A stretch of 64,000 nucleotides of DNA from Turritopsis dohrnii (Eukaryota > Cnidaria > Hydrozoa > Anthoathecata > Oceaniidae), in contig BQMF02000634.1 of the NCBI GenBank assembly GCA_027922465.2, forward strand, positions 124,001 to 188,000, given 5' to 3'. A model generated the notes under the pieces. It saw only the letters and a list, made by a program, of their open reading frames with translations. It was not told the DNA's origin and made no database searches. Each line of letters starts with the position of its first letter. The stretch's first letter is position 1. Both the position numbers and the translations under genes were made by a program. Of the stretch, positions 55,401-64,000 are shown piece after piece.

Positions 55401-55511
55401 GTTATGCATAATTAACAATAACAGTTCAAAGTGATTTACATACACACTGTCTGTACGTACTTTACAATAAAAAATGCCACATGCTGCACGCCATTGGTCA
55501 ACAGTAATCAT
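52416..55511 (-). CDS. Helentron 2A, cysteine peptidase, repeat, zinc and Rep N-part (ORF1)
   Basis: The frame is open from 55,709. I choose the ATG at 55,511 because MITVDQWRAACGIF begins there and the upstream part is AT-driven and hydrophobic. Residues 67-74 are DVESNPGP, a 2A skipping motif. From about 88 follows a probable papain-fold peptidase with AGMQCACN (cysteine) and FDSHSR (Asp-His); it resembles the C76/herpes tegument type found in some transposons (recalled). Residues about 304-450 are 20-residue repeats. CVVCNRC and YICKTCH form zinc-type pairs near 480-525. From about 735 comes the Helitron N-terminal/Rep domain, with the HUH motif SPHVHVFIW near 950 and a C/H-rich end (HNHSKTC, TCRFNF). 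It ends 13 codons into the overlap with ORF2. Confidence 0.85.
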   Translation of the reverse strand: MITVDQWRAACGIFYCKVRTDSVYVNHFELLLLIMHNFCIVTLRLIYFIGVIIDLTFLKNIELLVDGDVESNPGPTYNIVKLTKASFHQGNPMFGDSAGMQCACNTLLSLCWSQFKRMSFWKTTDLDFVMIKGNELYQQLNLSRYLSIDDLPPQVSIENNNYTVKYVENVTAEIAEGRYDFMKSFKDYSPESNGILFFVNQMTFSITWDTKSFYLFDSHSRNELGISIEDGTCILLKFSSLSQLQKYISTVQLHDRGHVFCQIQYVLIEMEEAFPTISKGGAAKKRKRNLSKTLEPDNHEQMLKQKYIKTQGTPKHSNKLKAMRDKYLESKGTPEHSEKLKALHHKYKESKGTPEHAEKLKALHHKYKESKGTPEHAEKLKALHHRYKKSKGTSENSEKLKAMRDRYMKGKGTCEHAEKLKAMHQKYKESKGTPEHLERLKRKRERYSLMSLSTLKAAKRIKTFKDMIIQGPYYICVVCNRCLYKRSVVLFNECNYAIVSNSFEFSLVESFDGYQYICKTCHLKLKRKNIPVQAVCNNLEVDNLPSDLSDINRLEKVLIAKRILFKKVVILPKGNFPKVKGAICNVPIEAEDVCNVLPRPADSNGLLLLKLKRKLMYRGHVYFEAVRPELILRSLNFLKEHNPLYSNVIVDLNSLSEELISFSNENENIDVNSSLSQEMDEEDDNPLDADRTATNETFMASKVPIHVNEDTVTIAPGEGVTSIPIYADKFCEEMAFPHLFPFGRFGYDDADREMKISLVKYFNQRLLNYTQKFSSDADYIFFANYVLQLTNLHSKINIAMKKLSGCNLTAGMLSQSFSETVRTFIANDEAFNFMNQIKGTPAYWKRFLLEVLAMVKQLGVPTFFLTLSCADLRWFELPSILSKLYKMNLQDDEIQNMTYQERCEMLNMNSVFLARHFQYRVETFFKEIVLSGPLGKVEYYVIRVEFQVRGSPHVHVFIWIKDPPVLTEATKDDYIAFVDGIVRADMPDPELEPQLFELVKAYQVHNHSKTCRKYKNSTCRFNFGHFLQIAL
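52426..52441 (-). other. Candidate -1 ribosomal frameshift site, T TTT TTA
   Basis: On the coding strand ORF1 reads CAT TTT TTA CAG. The heptamer T TTT TTA in this phase is a canonical -1 slippery site. After slipping, the next codon is ACA and the frame continues TDRTIISS, exactly ORF2. A single T missing from a run of seven would give the same picture, so this could also be a mutation or a sequencing error. Confidence 0.55.
54160..54610 (-). repeat. 60-bp coding minisatellite, about eight units
   Basis: In-frame units of 60 bp encode KGTPEHAEKLKALHHKYKES and variants. The central two units are almost identical; outer ones vary in codons and residues. Basic and acidic residues alternate, suggesting a charged helix or coiled coil between peptidase and zinc region. 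Copy number may vary between element copies. Confidence 0.95.
55287..55310 (-). other. 2A-like ribosome-skipping motif
   Basis: The coding strand gives DVESNPGP, matching D-V/I-E-x-N-P-G-P. It is preceded by a hydrophobic stretch (FLKNIELLVDG). 2A peptides prevent the last Gly-Pro bond from forming, so the upstream 70-odd residues would be released from the Rep polyprotein. Confidence 0.85.
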
Positions 55512-56095
55512 GTTAATAATAAGAAATGTAAATATAGGAATATTAGTTGTTATATATATTGAGTGAGATAAAACTGACAATATAATATGAATGTTGCTGT
55601 ATGTAGTCAGATAAAACTGACAATATAATAATACGATGTAAATGGTATTATACAATATGGTATATTGTAATATGTTTGGTATTTCAAGAGCTAGTTTGGT
55701 ATTTCTCAAGTTTGCTTCAATGCTTTGTTAAGTCAGCTAGGATTATCTAGGATTATCTAGGATCAGCTGGGTTTTGCTAGGGTCAGCTAGGGGCTTGCTG
55801 ACAAACTTCACAGACCTCACTTTTATTCCGATGCCCCCGGATATAAGCCTCCAAGAAAGCAAATGGAGGATAAATAAGCACTAAGGAAAGCCTTCCGAAC
55901 AATAGAAGTTTCAAATGCCGAAGTTTGAGAAGAGAATTTTCGATTTTTTCTTACCGCAGTCCAATTACAGGCAGTCGCTGGAAATTTCTCGTGGAAGAGA
56001 CCTCGTGCAACCGAAAAATGCCTTAATACGCATGCACGTAATGAATGCATGTAAACAAACGCACGAAATATACAAAATACCGCTAGGTTTGGACA
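55512..56095 (-). promoter_or_regulatory. Helentron 5' region
   Basis: About 580 bp between the 5' terminus and the start codon. It contains short direct repeats, GGATTATCTA twice and related TAGGRTCAGCTRGG, at about 55,735-55,790. No specific promoter motif is identified; the region is the logical location. Confidence 0.35.
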
Positions 56096-57040
56096 GCAGA
56101 AAAAAAAAGAACAAGAAGGATTTCTGCAAAATCAGCTGAAGTATGAAAATGGAAGACTAACAATAACATTCTTGAAACTTGAAAGATTTTGAATGATTGA
56201 ACAATACAATACAACATTGACTGCTGCTCAGTGTAGACTGCACACAGCAGGTGGGGATTGTGACACACAAATTAAAATGAGATTTGTTATTGAAATTTTG
56301 AAGTTAAATATGTTCAAACAGCTGGCCAAAGGTGCGCTACCAGCGAAAATTTTCATGACTAAATGATTTGAAATTATATGTTGACTCTTTTGAATGTTTG
56401 AATGAGAGTGAGAAATGTAAAAAGTACTCTTAGATATAATTACATAAACAATACACAAATTACATATAAAAGATACGCATGACATAACAATCAACCCAAA
56501 ATGACCTAATTTAATCTAACACAATAGAAGAAAAGTTTATAAAAAATCTTTTAGAAATTCGAAAAGGTTGAATGATCTTTACAAGGCATGCCGAAAGTGT
56601 ACTATGTAAAACTTTATTGCATATATACATCTGAATGACATGAAACATTGTTTATTTTGGGTATATATACAACATACGATTAAGTTTATATTGATCTTTT
56701 CTGATATCACAGTGATTACGTATGAAAATCATGTAATATGCTTTAAACATTTGATATGTACTTCCAATCTTCTTAATTACATACAAACAGAATTCCCAAT
56801 GTTGCAAATACAAAAAATAATCAAAGATCTTGATCATTAAAAGTATATGCTCTATAAATTTATACCAAAATTTACCAAAATTTTGTATTGTGTTACTAAT
56901 AGTACAGTATTTTGAATTTATACACAGAACATTTCAATTTGCCAGGATGATGATCAGGGCTACATTATTACAAAACAAAACGCGATTATAGAAAAAACAT
57001 CAACAAACAAATCAACAAACATAACATAATAATAAATACG

Positions 57041-57240
57041 TATTTTATACTGACGCTCGACCCACACACAAGCCACATACAAACAGGAATAAATTCACAA
57101 CAGATAACATGAGCAAATAAAAACGTTCAACTACAAAGAAACATATCAACTGTGACTAACAATACAATACGACATTAACACTACATACACGGGTCCACAC
57201 AGCACGTAAAAATTGAACACAACGTAATTGTTTATTAACA
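57041..57240. repeat. Solo LTR of the BEL/Pao family
   Basis: Matches 62,534-62,730 nearly throughout: ACTGACGCTCGACCCACACA, CTACAAAGAAACATATC, TGTGACTAACAATACAATAC and CACACAGCACGT. It ends ATTAACA. No internal coding sequence is attached, and I see no matching 5-bp flanks. It is a remnant left by LTR recombination or truncation. Confidence 0.7.
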
Positions 57241-57535
57241 ATCGTGATTAGGAAGATCATTCGTAAATGGGGGCATTGTCAGTATATCTTAGCTAAACAA
57301 TCATCAAGCAAAAGTGGTGCAGAGCAGACAACCAATATGTAATGTTGAAGCTGAGGAGAAAAAGGTGTTAAAGTATTACAACCCAAACAAGAAACAAAAA
57401 AATTCTTTCGTATCTAGAAAGGCTTAAACATTGAAACATTTTCCCCTAATACAAACACATAGCTCTTTGACTCAAAACTTCTTAAGTTGCAACTTTTTAG
57501 TTAGAAAAGAATTATCACACTACAGTTATTATATA

Positions 57536-59284
57536 CAGTGTGTCCCAGAGAATTTCGGTCTGAGATTTTAACAGCCTATACCTTTTCACACATATATCAG
57601 ATTTCAGCGATTTTTATACCATTCGATAGGATTTTCTTCAAAAATTTTAAAAACAGATATTTTGTTCTCCAAAATGTTATATTTTGGAAGCAATTAAGGA
57701 TTTTGCCATGAAAAAATCTAATTATCTTCTTAATGGTTAATTAACACATTTAGCAAAAAGAACTATCAAAGGTCATTACCAAAAACAATAAATAGTAAAG
57801 CAGTTGTTAAACACACAAATAATTAAAAATAAAAATTTTAAGCTGTCTCGAAGACAGCGATGTGCTCTTACTGTCATTTCGTGAAAAGAACGAGAAATAA
57901 AATTTTGGTTTTGTCGAAGATCATTTGTTGCGTCAACAATTTTTCTTCTTAACTCTGGTAAATTCTGGATCTCAGTGGAGAAAACTTTTTGTTTTAAGTA
58001 GCCCCACAGAAAAAAATCACAAGGGGTTAAGTCTGGGGATCTGGGAGGCCACTCGATGCCATGATGCAACGCCACAACTCGATCTTCAAACTTCTATGGT
58101 TCTGTGGGAGGGTGCACCATCTTGAATCCACCAGACACCGTCAAACGTTAACCCAAACTGATGATAAATTCTTGCCATAGCAGGAAAGACAAACCGTAAC
58201 AACATTTCACCGTAGGTACGACCATTAACATTCCGATTGAAAAAATATGGTCCAATCATTTCTCCATTTCCACAAAGCCCAATCCAAACGTGAAGCTTAT
58301 CCCGTGAATGATGCCTTTCAAACTTGAAATCTGGAGGGTTACCTTTCGGTGCATAGCATCGAACATTTTGCGTGCTGACATGACCATTCAAAGAAAACAT
58401 GGCTTCATCCCCAACAACGAGCTTGCTCAGAAATCTATTGTTGCGTGCATGATGTACAAACCAACGACAGAATGTTAACCGTCGACCATAATCTGCTGCT
58501 TCCAGCTTTTGCACTTCTTGGATCCTGTACGGATGCCACTGCAAATCATTTTTTATGATGCGATTAAAACTTGATTTTGACAAGCCAAGAGTGTTTCTCC
58601 TACATGATAGTTAACGTTGGCCAAATAACCCTTGAACTCTTTGAATATTTTGGTTCGTACGTACTGTCTTCCTCCTACCACCTCTTCCCTTATTTACATT
58701 CAAACTTGTTCCATCAATGTGATATTTTCGGATGTTGTGCTGAATTGTGCTCTTTGCCGGTAGATTTCTTCTGGGAAAAGCTTGGCGAAATTGCTCCTGG
58801 ACAACAACATAACTCCTTGTTTCGTGGTATTTTTTTACAACAAAAATACGTTGTTCTTTCGTAAGCTGAGCCATGATATTTTATCTCGTGAAAAGCACTT
58901 TTAGATCCAAATTTAGTTCTTCTAAAGCCAAATTAATTTCCTAGCCATTGTTCATACGATTTAACCCCCGTATCACAATTTTTAATTTTGTGATGAGATA
59001 TTAACTTTAGTGTGTTCGATAACACCGCGACAAGTTTTTAATAAACAAAAGAATAATTGGACGTGAAAACATATTTTTATTAACCATTAAGGAATTAATG
59101 ACCGTAACGGTTTAAAGAAAACTTATTTACTCCGAAGGTTTTGGACTAAATTATTTGTAATATACATTTTTGAAATCCTTGGATAAAATCCTATCGAATG
59201 GTATAAAAATCGCTGAAATCTGATATATGTGTGAAAAGTTATAGGCTGTTAAAATCTCAGACCGAAATTCTCTGGGACACACTG
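57536..59284 (-). mobile_element. Tc1/mariner element with 100-bp inverted repeats
   Basis: Starts CAGTGTGTCCCAGAGAATTT and ends in its complement, with TA on both sides (57,534-57,535; 59,285-59,286). Left arm 57,536-57,635 and right arm 59,185-59,284 differ at about one position, which implies a young insertion. It carries a broken transposase on the minus strand. It sits inside a rolling-circle monomer. Confidence 0.95.
57776..58874 (-). pseudogene. Tc1/mariner transposase, broken
   Basis: The N-terminal part starts MAQLTKEQRIFVVKKYHE and contains a helix-turn-helix region (FPRRNLPAKSTIQHNIRKYH). An in-frame TAA at about 58,611 interrupts it; the same frame resumes SCRRNTLGLSKSSFNRIIKN. 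The DDE domain shows VVGDEAMFSLNG (first Asp) and WWIQDGAPSH (second Asp). Then, after a frame change at about 58,087, IEWPPRSPDLTPCDFFLWGY (third Asp). The D2-D3 distance is about 10 residues shorter than in relatives I recall, so the frame change is probably a small deletion rather than one extra base. The enzyme cannot be made; the nearly identical inverted repeats could still be mobilised in trans. Confidence 0.9.
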
Positions 59285-60210
59285 TATAAGTGTACGTACT
59301 CCCCAGAGCTTCATGAAAGCATAATTGACACTACAAAAACTTTAAACTATATATACCACCAGACCTATATTTATTCACATCTGAATGAAAAATACTTACT
59401 TTATTTTGGAATAAAGTATACAGAATAATGTTAAGTATACATTGATCATTTCTGATTTCAAAGTAATTACGTGAGTATATCATATACATACTTCAAACAT
59501 TAAAGATTGCTATCAATCTTCCTAATTACCAATGGACTAATTGCAAACAAAAAAGTAAACACAAATTTTGATCATGAAAAATACAAAACTGAAAGTTGAA
59601 TGTTTTTTACAGGATCTGAAGTGTTTCGAATTATATATCAAAGTTAGGAAGGCTGTCCATAATTAGAGACATTGATAACCTAAAAACTACTGATCACCGA
59701 CAAAAAACAATACTGCACTTCAAAGCATTATACAAGCACATAAGCTTAAAATATAGCTAGAGTGAAACATTAGCTAAAGATATAAAAAGTGATGCTGAGC
59801 AGGCAGACATTTGGAGCTGAGATGGAACTTAAGCTGAGCTGTACGCATCCTGAGCTTAAAAAACATTACAGCCCACATTTGAAACGAACATTGATCTTTT
59901 TTTAGAAAAAATCTCAGACATTAATCACAAAAACAAAACATAACCTTTTCATTCTATTTATAAAACGAAACGAAAAATCTCCATTGAATCATAATAATAT
60001 AATGTAAGATAATAATAAATTACTGCTACAAATTTTATTCTTCGTCTTCAGTTTTGGAAATGTGCTTCTAATTCTACTGACTAAAGCTGCTTTGGGATCC
60101 TTTTGGTTGGTTATTTGTTGAGAGTTTCTTCTTCGACTGAAATGCGTGACTTTGACTTTGGCTTCGTGTAAACATTCGCACGAGATTTCAAAAAACCGCT
60201 AGGTTTGGAC

Positions 60211-60434
60211 AGCAGAAAAAAAAAAGAAAAGAAAAACAAAGCCGGTTTTAAAGTATTTCTTGCTTTCGCAGAAATCCAAAAACAAAGCCGGTTTTAAAGT
60301 ATTTCTTGCTTTCGCAGAAATCCAAAAACTAAGAAAAACAACGACGAAAGTAAAGGCTTTCTTGCTTACGCAGAAATCCAAAAAGAAGAAAACGAAAGCC
60401 GGTTGTAATAGCTTTCTTGCTTTCGCAGAAATCT
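60211..60434 (-). repeat. Tandem 3'-tail hairpin units, four copies
   Basis: Units of about 50 bp: AAAGCCGGTTTTAAAGTATT with TTCTTGC-TTTC-GCAGAA twice, then ACGACGAAAGTAAAGGCTTT with loop TTAC, then AAAGCCGGTTGTAATAGCTT with loop TTTC. They stand where the next monomer's 3' end is expected. Confidence 0.85.
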
Positions 60435-61680
60435 AATGATAACTTGCGATGAGAAGTTTAACCTATTATATACTACCTTATTATATATGTTCATCATAAA
60501 ATATGCATTGCATAAAGTGAATGTAAGATTTCAAAAATTAAATACATATCTCAGAAACTGGAAGTAAGTTATACTAACAAGAGGCTTTTTGAGCTCCATC
60601 GTATTGGTTCATATCATTTTGGACACAGGATTCTTTTAAAGTTCTTAAATTCAAAACCTGACAGTCATCTCGAACCAAGAAAAATTATGCTGAACTGTAC
60701 AAATAAGTTACCAGGTAGAGATACTGGTGCCAAAAAAACCATGCAGCTGCCTACACAAAACAACTCACAAAAATAACAATGACTTTGTGTATTATAAACT
60801 CAGTCATTCAAACGTAATTTCATAACATTTACAGATGCATTTTTGTTAACAGAAACAGACACCAAAAATATTCATATACATCATTAATCAATATAAAATA
60901 GGCTTCGGTTCAGTTGACACAAACAAACTTTATACATATCTGAGCTAATAATGAACTGTCGTCAACGAATTATGACGTTTTATGTAATGTTCAACGAAAT
61001 ATGGTGCTAATAATCCATGCTAATCATTTATATTATATAAAATAAAACACTTGCTTTAAAGCAGCCACAATGTTTTCATTTTGCAGAAGCAAGAGAAGAG
61101 ACATTACTCGAAAAAAAATGCTTTTCCTAGATTTTGAAGTCAGTTTTCAACAGATTATTATTAGTGGATTACTAGTGAATTCAAAATTCCATAATACTTT
61201 CCTAATTAATACTTCATTATTGCTATCAAAAGCTGCAACGATGTTTTCTAGCGAATCCATGTTGAACTGGGTCTAATTCGAAGGTCCCACGGTCGTTTTG
61301 TGCAGATTTGGTGACCATTCATTCAATAAAGTGTGTAAACCCATAGTTGTACCTTAGGCAAATTTTCTTCCAGTTCATTCATTAAAGTGTGTAAACCCGG
61401 GGCTCCTTAGGCGAATTTTCTTCGCCTAAGGTGAGCGTTAGGCACTAGTCTGTGTTGTCAATGTGACTATGAGAAGTCATTTTCCGGGCAGAATCAATAC
61501 CTATAAACTCAAGCTGTAAAAAACATTAATTTGTAACATCATGGCGCGCGCCGCGCCTCGCCGGAGAATAATCCTATTTGCGAAAGAAAGGATCGGGCGG
61601 ATTATTGATTCGGAAATCTCTTGATATTTTCGATTATTTTCTGATTATTGTAATAGTACAATACCTTTTTCATACAGTTT
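60435..61680. other. Remainder of the nest, no gene recognised
   Basis: AT-rich. TTCATTCATTAAAGTGTGTA-type phrases repeat at about 61,315-61,395 together with TTAGGCAAATTTTCTTC and TTAGGCGAATTTTCTTC. A GC-rich patch GGCGCGCGCCGCGCC lies at about 61,543. No domain found. Confidence 0.4.
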
Positions 61681-61753
61681 TATGAAAAACATTTTTTAAC
61701 TGACTTTGGGTTAGGCATTTGCCTAAGTTGCCTAACCCTGGAATCCGCCCCTG

Positions 61754-61818
61754 TACACTGTCATTTTTCAATGATAGTTGAAAAATGTTCATTGAAAAAT
61801 GATAGTGTATTTCAGCCT
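61754..61818. mobile_element. PIF/Harbinger MITE, right part of the split copy
   Basis: Begins TACAC (target duplication) and continues TGTCATTTTTCAATGATA to TGTATTTCAGCCT, followed by TTA (61,819-61,821). It matches the last 65 bp of the intact copy at 30,019-30,083. The TTA duplication matches that at 39,385, so both halves are one insertion. Confidence 0.85.
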
Positions 61819-61821
61819 TTA

Positions 61822-62533
61822 GATGTTTAAGGATAGTCATCACCCCTTGCTGCATGTTTTCAGTTTTGTGTCCATAACTTTTGATGTTGTTATTTTTTCA
61901 TCAACAAAGCATATATTTTTGAAAACCCTTAAATAATTTCCTATCTAATAGATATAATTTTATTTTGAAAATATTTAGTTTTAAAAAGGTTATTACGGAT
62001 AATTGCATTTTGAAAAAGCTTTATTTCTAGGAGCTCCATGGACCCTTTGAAAAATATTTTCCACGATAATTTTTATTTTATTGTGTTTACTAATTTAAAA
62101 AACGTTACTACAGTTTTTCTAAACAAGTCTTAGTTCTGACAAAATAAAAGATTTACGAAAAACACTCGTTAAAATAGAATTTTCTTGACAGAGCGAATAT
62201 TCGCTTAAAGAAAAAACTGTAGTAATATTTTGTTCTTATAAACCTATTCTTTCAATTGCAAAAAACTACGTCACAATACCTCCATCGTAGAGGTTCCTGG
62301 AGGTATTAAAAAACAGATAAGGAACGCAGAAATACTTATAAAGAAAATACCTTCCAAAGACATTTCATTTTGCGATCGCTTTAATAAAAAACATTATAAA
62401 AGAGACAGTCGCTCGTATTTGCGTTACATGAATAATTAATAGTCTACTAGAAAAAGATCAAAATTCTTGTAAACATGCTAAATAGGTGTGGCTGCGGGAC
62501 ACATATAAACGACCAAATGATGATGATCAAGGT
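61822..62533. other. Flank between Harbinger copy and BEL LTR
   Basis: AT-rich, with no supported gene or repeat. Confidence 0.4.
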
Positions 62534-62730
62534 TGTTTATACTGACGCTCGACCCACACACAAGCCACATACAACAGGAATAAATTCACAACAGATTCAC
62601 AACTAATAAAGACGTTTAACTACAAAGAAACATATCGACTGTGACTAACAATACAATACGACATAAAAACTACATACACGGGTGCACACAGCACGTGAAA
62701 TTAAACACAACGTAGTAATTGTCATTAACA
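62534..62730 (-). repeat. 3' LTR of a BEL/Pao retrotransposon
   Basis: 197 bp with TGTT...AACA ends. It matches the solo LTR at 57,041. A purine-rich tract (GAGGAGCCAGA on the coding strand, about 62,731-62,741) lies immediately upstream, as expected for the plus-strand primer. The integrase stop codon overlaps this tract. Confidence 0.75.
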
Positions 62731-62739
62731 TCTGGCTCC

Positions 62740-64000
62740 TCACAAGTCCAACGGATCTTGGTTAGGCTTCTCTGATGGGGAATCGAACCAACCATTTTTG
62801 ATTAGCAAAACGATTTTCGATATCGGTCGCAATAAATTCTCGTTTGTTGTCGTTCGAAGCTCGACTTTACGAACGATACCAAATTCGTCGGGGTAAACTT
62901 TGGTGATGACGCCCATCGGCCACTCGTTCCTAGGCGCTTCCATTACAAGAAAAACAATGTCGCCAACAGAAAGGTTTCGAGACTTCTTTTGCCACTTTCG
63001 TCTGGTTTGGAGCCCGATCAGGAATTCTTTACGCCATCGATTCCAGAATTCATCAACAAGGTGTTGAATTCTGCGCCATCGTCGTCTGCTATAAATATCT
63101 GATGGTTCGAACGCTCCTGGCGGTGGTGGTACAACTCTAGTTTTCATTGTTAGCAACATATTAGGTGAAATCGGTAACAGACTATTCGGGTCGTTCCGCG
63201 TTTCTACGGTTAACGGTTTTGAGTTTATGACAGCTTCGACTTCACAGAGAAATGTACGGAAGGACTCATCATTAAGGCTATGGCTGTGCGTTTGCAAAAG
63301 ATTGCAGAGAATTCTTCTGATGGTGCGTATTTGGCGTTCCCAAACTCCTCCAAAGTGACTGCCATACGGAGGATTTCTTTTCCATATAATGTCATCACAT
63401 CCCTGTGTTTGTAAAAACGTGTTGACCTTTGAACGATCGATTTCTTTCGTTGCTTTCGCTAGCTCGTTTTGTGCTCCGATAAAATTACTTCCGTTATCGG
63501 ATCTAATACTTCGGATTCGTCCTCGACGTGAAATAAATCTTCTTAACGCGAGAATAAATGAATCTGTATCAAGACTGTTGGTACACTCCAGATGAACAGC
63601 ACGACAAGACAAACATGTAAAAATTACGCCATATCGCTTTAAATCTGACCGCCTTTCTTTGATATTAAACGGTCCAAACAAATCCATACCACAATAGGTG
63701 AAAGGGGCGGTAGGTTCAGTTCTGTCGAACGGTAACGAACTCATCTTCTGTACTCCTGGTTTACCTTTCAATTTTCGACATAGAATGCATCGCCACAATA
63801 TTCTTCTTGTTAACGAATTCAAACCCAATATCCAGTAGCCATCGTTACGAACTTTGTTCATGTTAAAACCTCTCCCACCATGTTGCATGTCTTCATGACA
63901 CGATTGTATAATTAGATTAGCTATTCTGGAAATCTTTGGTATAACAATAGGATGTTTCAGCGAGAATTCAAGTGACAATCTGTGGAGTCTTCCCCCAACA
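62740..64000 (-). CDS. BEL/Pao Pol, integrase and C-terminal region (partial)
   Basis: An uninterrupted frame runs to the right window edge, so the protease, RT and RNase H would lie outside. An HHCC zinc domain (HEDMQHGG ... CILC) comes first. Next is the DDE integrase: CGMDLFGPF, IRSDNGSNF and YGSHFGGVWERQ, with about 52 residues between the second Asp and Glu. The C-terminal segment PRNEWPMGVITKVYPDE, with VGDIVFLV, is typical of BEL/Pao (DUF5641-like). Integrase joins the cDNA to the host genome. The intact frame and adjoining LTR suggest a fairly recent insertion. Confidence 0.9.
   Translation of the reverse strand, partial: VGGRLHRLSLEFSLKHPIVIPKISRIANLIIQSCHEDMQHGGRGFNMNKVRNDGYWILGLNSLTRRILWRCILCRKLKGKPGVQKMSSLPFDRTEPTAPFTYCGMDLFGPFNIKERRSDLKRYGVIFTCLSCRAVHLECTNSLDTDSFILALRRFISRRGRIRSIRSDNGSNFIGAQNELAKATKEIDRSKVNTFLQTQGCDDIIWKRNPPYGSHFGGVWERQIRTIRRILCNLLQTHSHSLNDESFRTFLCEVEAVINSKPLTVETRNDPNSLLPISPNMLLTMKTRVVPPPPGAFEPSDIYSRRRWRRIQHLVDEFWNRWRKEFLIGLQTRRKWQKKSRNLSVGDIVFLVMEAPRNEWPMGVITKVYPDEFGIVRKVELRTTTNENLLRPISKIVLLIKNGWFDSPSEKPNQDPLDL

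Larger units (their letters stand above)
46138..56095 (-). mobile_element. Autonomous Helentron (rolling-circle transposon), about 10 kb
   Basis: The left (3') end is the hairpin AACAAGATGCCCTTACGGGC. The right (5') end is ACCGCTAGGTTTGGACAG at 56,095, matching the short monomers over about 45 bp. It encodes HUH Rep, PIF1-like helicase and an APE-like endonuclease across two overlapping ORFs. Helentrons replicate by a rolling-circle mechanism using a Rep tyrosine to nick and join DNA. About 2.8 kb of non-coding DNA follows the stop codon. The only disruption seen in the coding region is the frame overlap near 52,420-52,458. Confidence 0.75.
56097..60210 (-). mobile_element. Rolling-circle monomer carrying solo LTR and mariner
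   Basis: Begins with a degenerate tail (AACAAGAAGGATTTCTGCAA) and ends AACCGCTAGGTTTGGACAGC at about 60,206. Body parts match the 1.47-kb class (GAGCTGTACGCATCCTGAGC at about 59,834; TCCCCAGAGCTTCATGAAAG at about 59,301). It has been enlarged by the LTR at 57,041 and the mariner at 57,536, and possibly by fusion of two monomers. Confidence 0.6.
40116..61753. mobile_element. hAT-like ends enclosing a 21.6-kb nest
   Basis: The left end is CAGGGGCGGATCTAGG and the right end CCTGGAATCCGCCCCTG, an inverted pair, with TACAC on both sides (40,111-40,115; 61,754-61,758). The adjacent GGGTTAGGCAA also recurs in inverted form at both ends. The 5-bp duplication is like that of the hAT-like element at 14,269. 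The interior is mostly the rolling-circle array, Helentron, mariner and solo LTR. Whether the element was large when it inserted or grew by later insertions is not decided. No hAT transposase is recognised. Confidence 0.75.

Overview
The window looks like nuclear DNA of an invertebrate animal, most probably a cnidarian (inference). It is AT-rich. Real exons are short, flanked by GT-AG introns and in matching phase, and death-domain and tyrosine-motif coding sequence is present. Almost everything else is transposable-element sequence: Ty3/gypsy, BEL/Pao, several non-LTR lineages, Tc1/mariner, PIF/Harbinger, hAT-like and Helitron/Helentron. The LINE proteins resemble lineages common in corals, anemones and Hydra (recalled, not searched). 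There is no bacterial operon structure.

Layout. 1-3.1 kb: wrecked gypsy pol on the minus strand. 3.2-6.5 kb: AT-rich repeats, a 128-bp satellite of about 15 copies, and a cluster of AACGTT palindromes. 6.5-7.7 kb: frameshifted LINE RT. 7.7-12.5 kb: repeats and a MITE nested in another repeat. 13.1-27.2 kb: exons of one plausible host gene on the plus strand (transmembrane exon, tail exon with tyrosine motifs, helical exon, death-domain exon, a 39-nt exon, and a possible alternative last exon). Its introns hold a hAT-like element, foldback repeats, two halves of an unusual RT, short rolling-circle monomers and a LINE. 28.5-30.1 kb: LINE interrupted by a Harbinger MITE.

From 31.2 kb to 60.4 kb the dominant theme is a rolling-circle (Helentron-like) family. 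Its monomers share a 5' end containing ACTGTCCAAACCTAG and a 3' end made of a hairpin followed by ATCTTGTT and a T run. Monomers stand head to tail: four in plus orientation at 31.4-38.3 kb (long-short-long-short) and a run in minus orientation at 41.3-60.4 kb. Bodies vary: some carry a tRNA-Asn-like segment, some a 1.47-kb unit. One, at about 46.1-56.1 kb, contains an autonomous Helentron. Its two overlapping ORFs encode a 2A-like peptide, a probable cysteine peptidase, 20-residue repeats, zinc-binding pairs, HUH Rep, PIF1-like helicase and an APE-like endonuclease. The ORFs meet at a T TTT TTA heptamer in the correct phase for -1 frameshifting.

This minus-strand run lies between hAT-like ends (40,116 and 61,753) with 5-bp target duplications. 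That insertion in turn splits one Harbinger MITE into halves 21.6 kb apart. A mariner copy with 100-bp inverted repeats and a solo LTR sit inside the run. The right edge holds the integrase end and 3' LTR of a BEL/Pao element that continues past the window.
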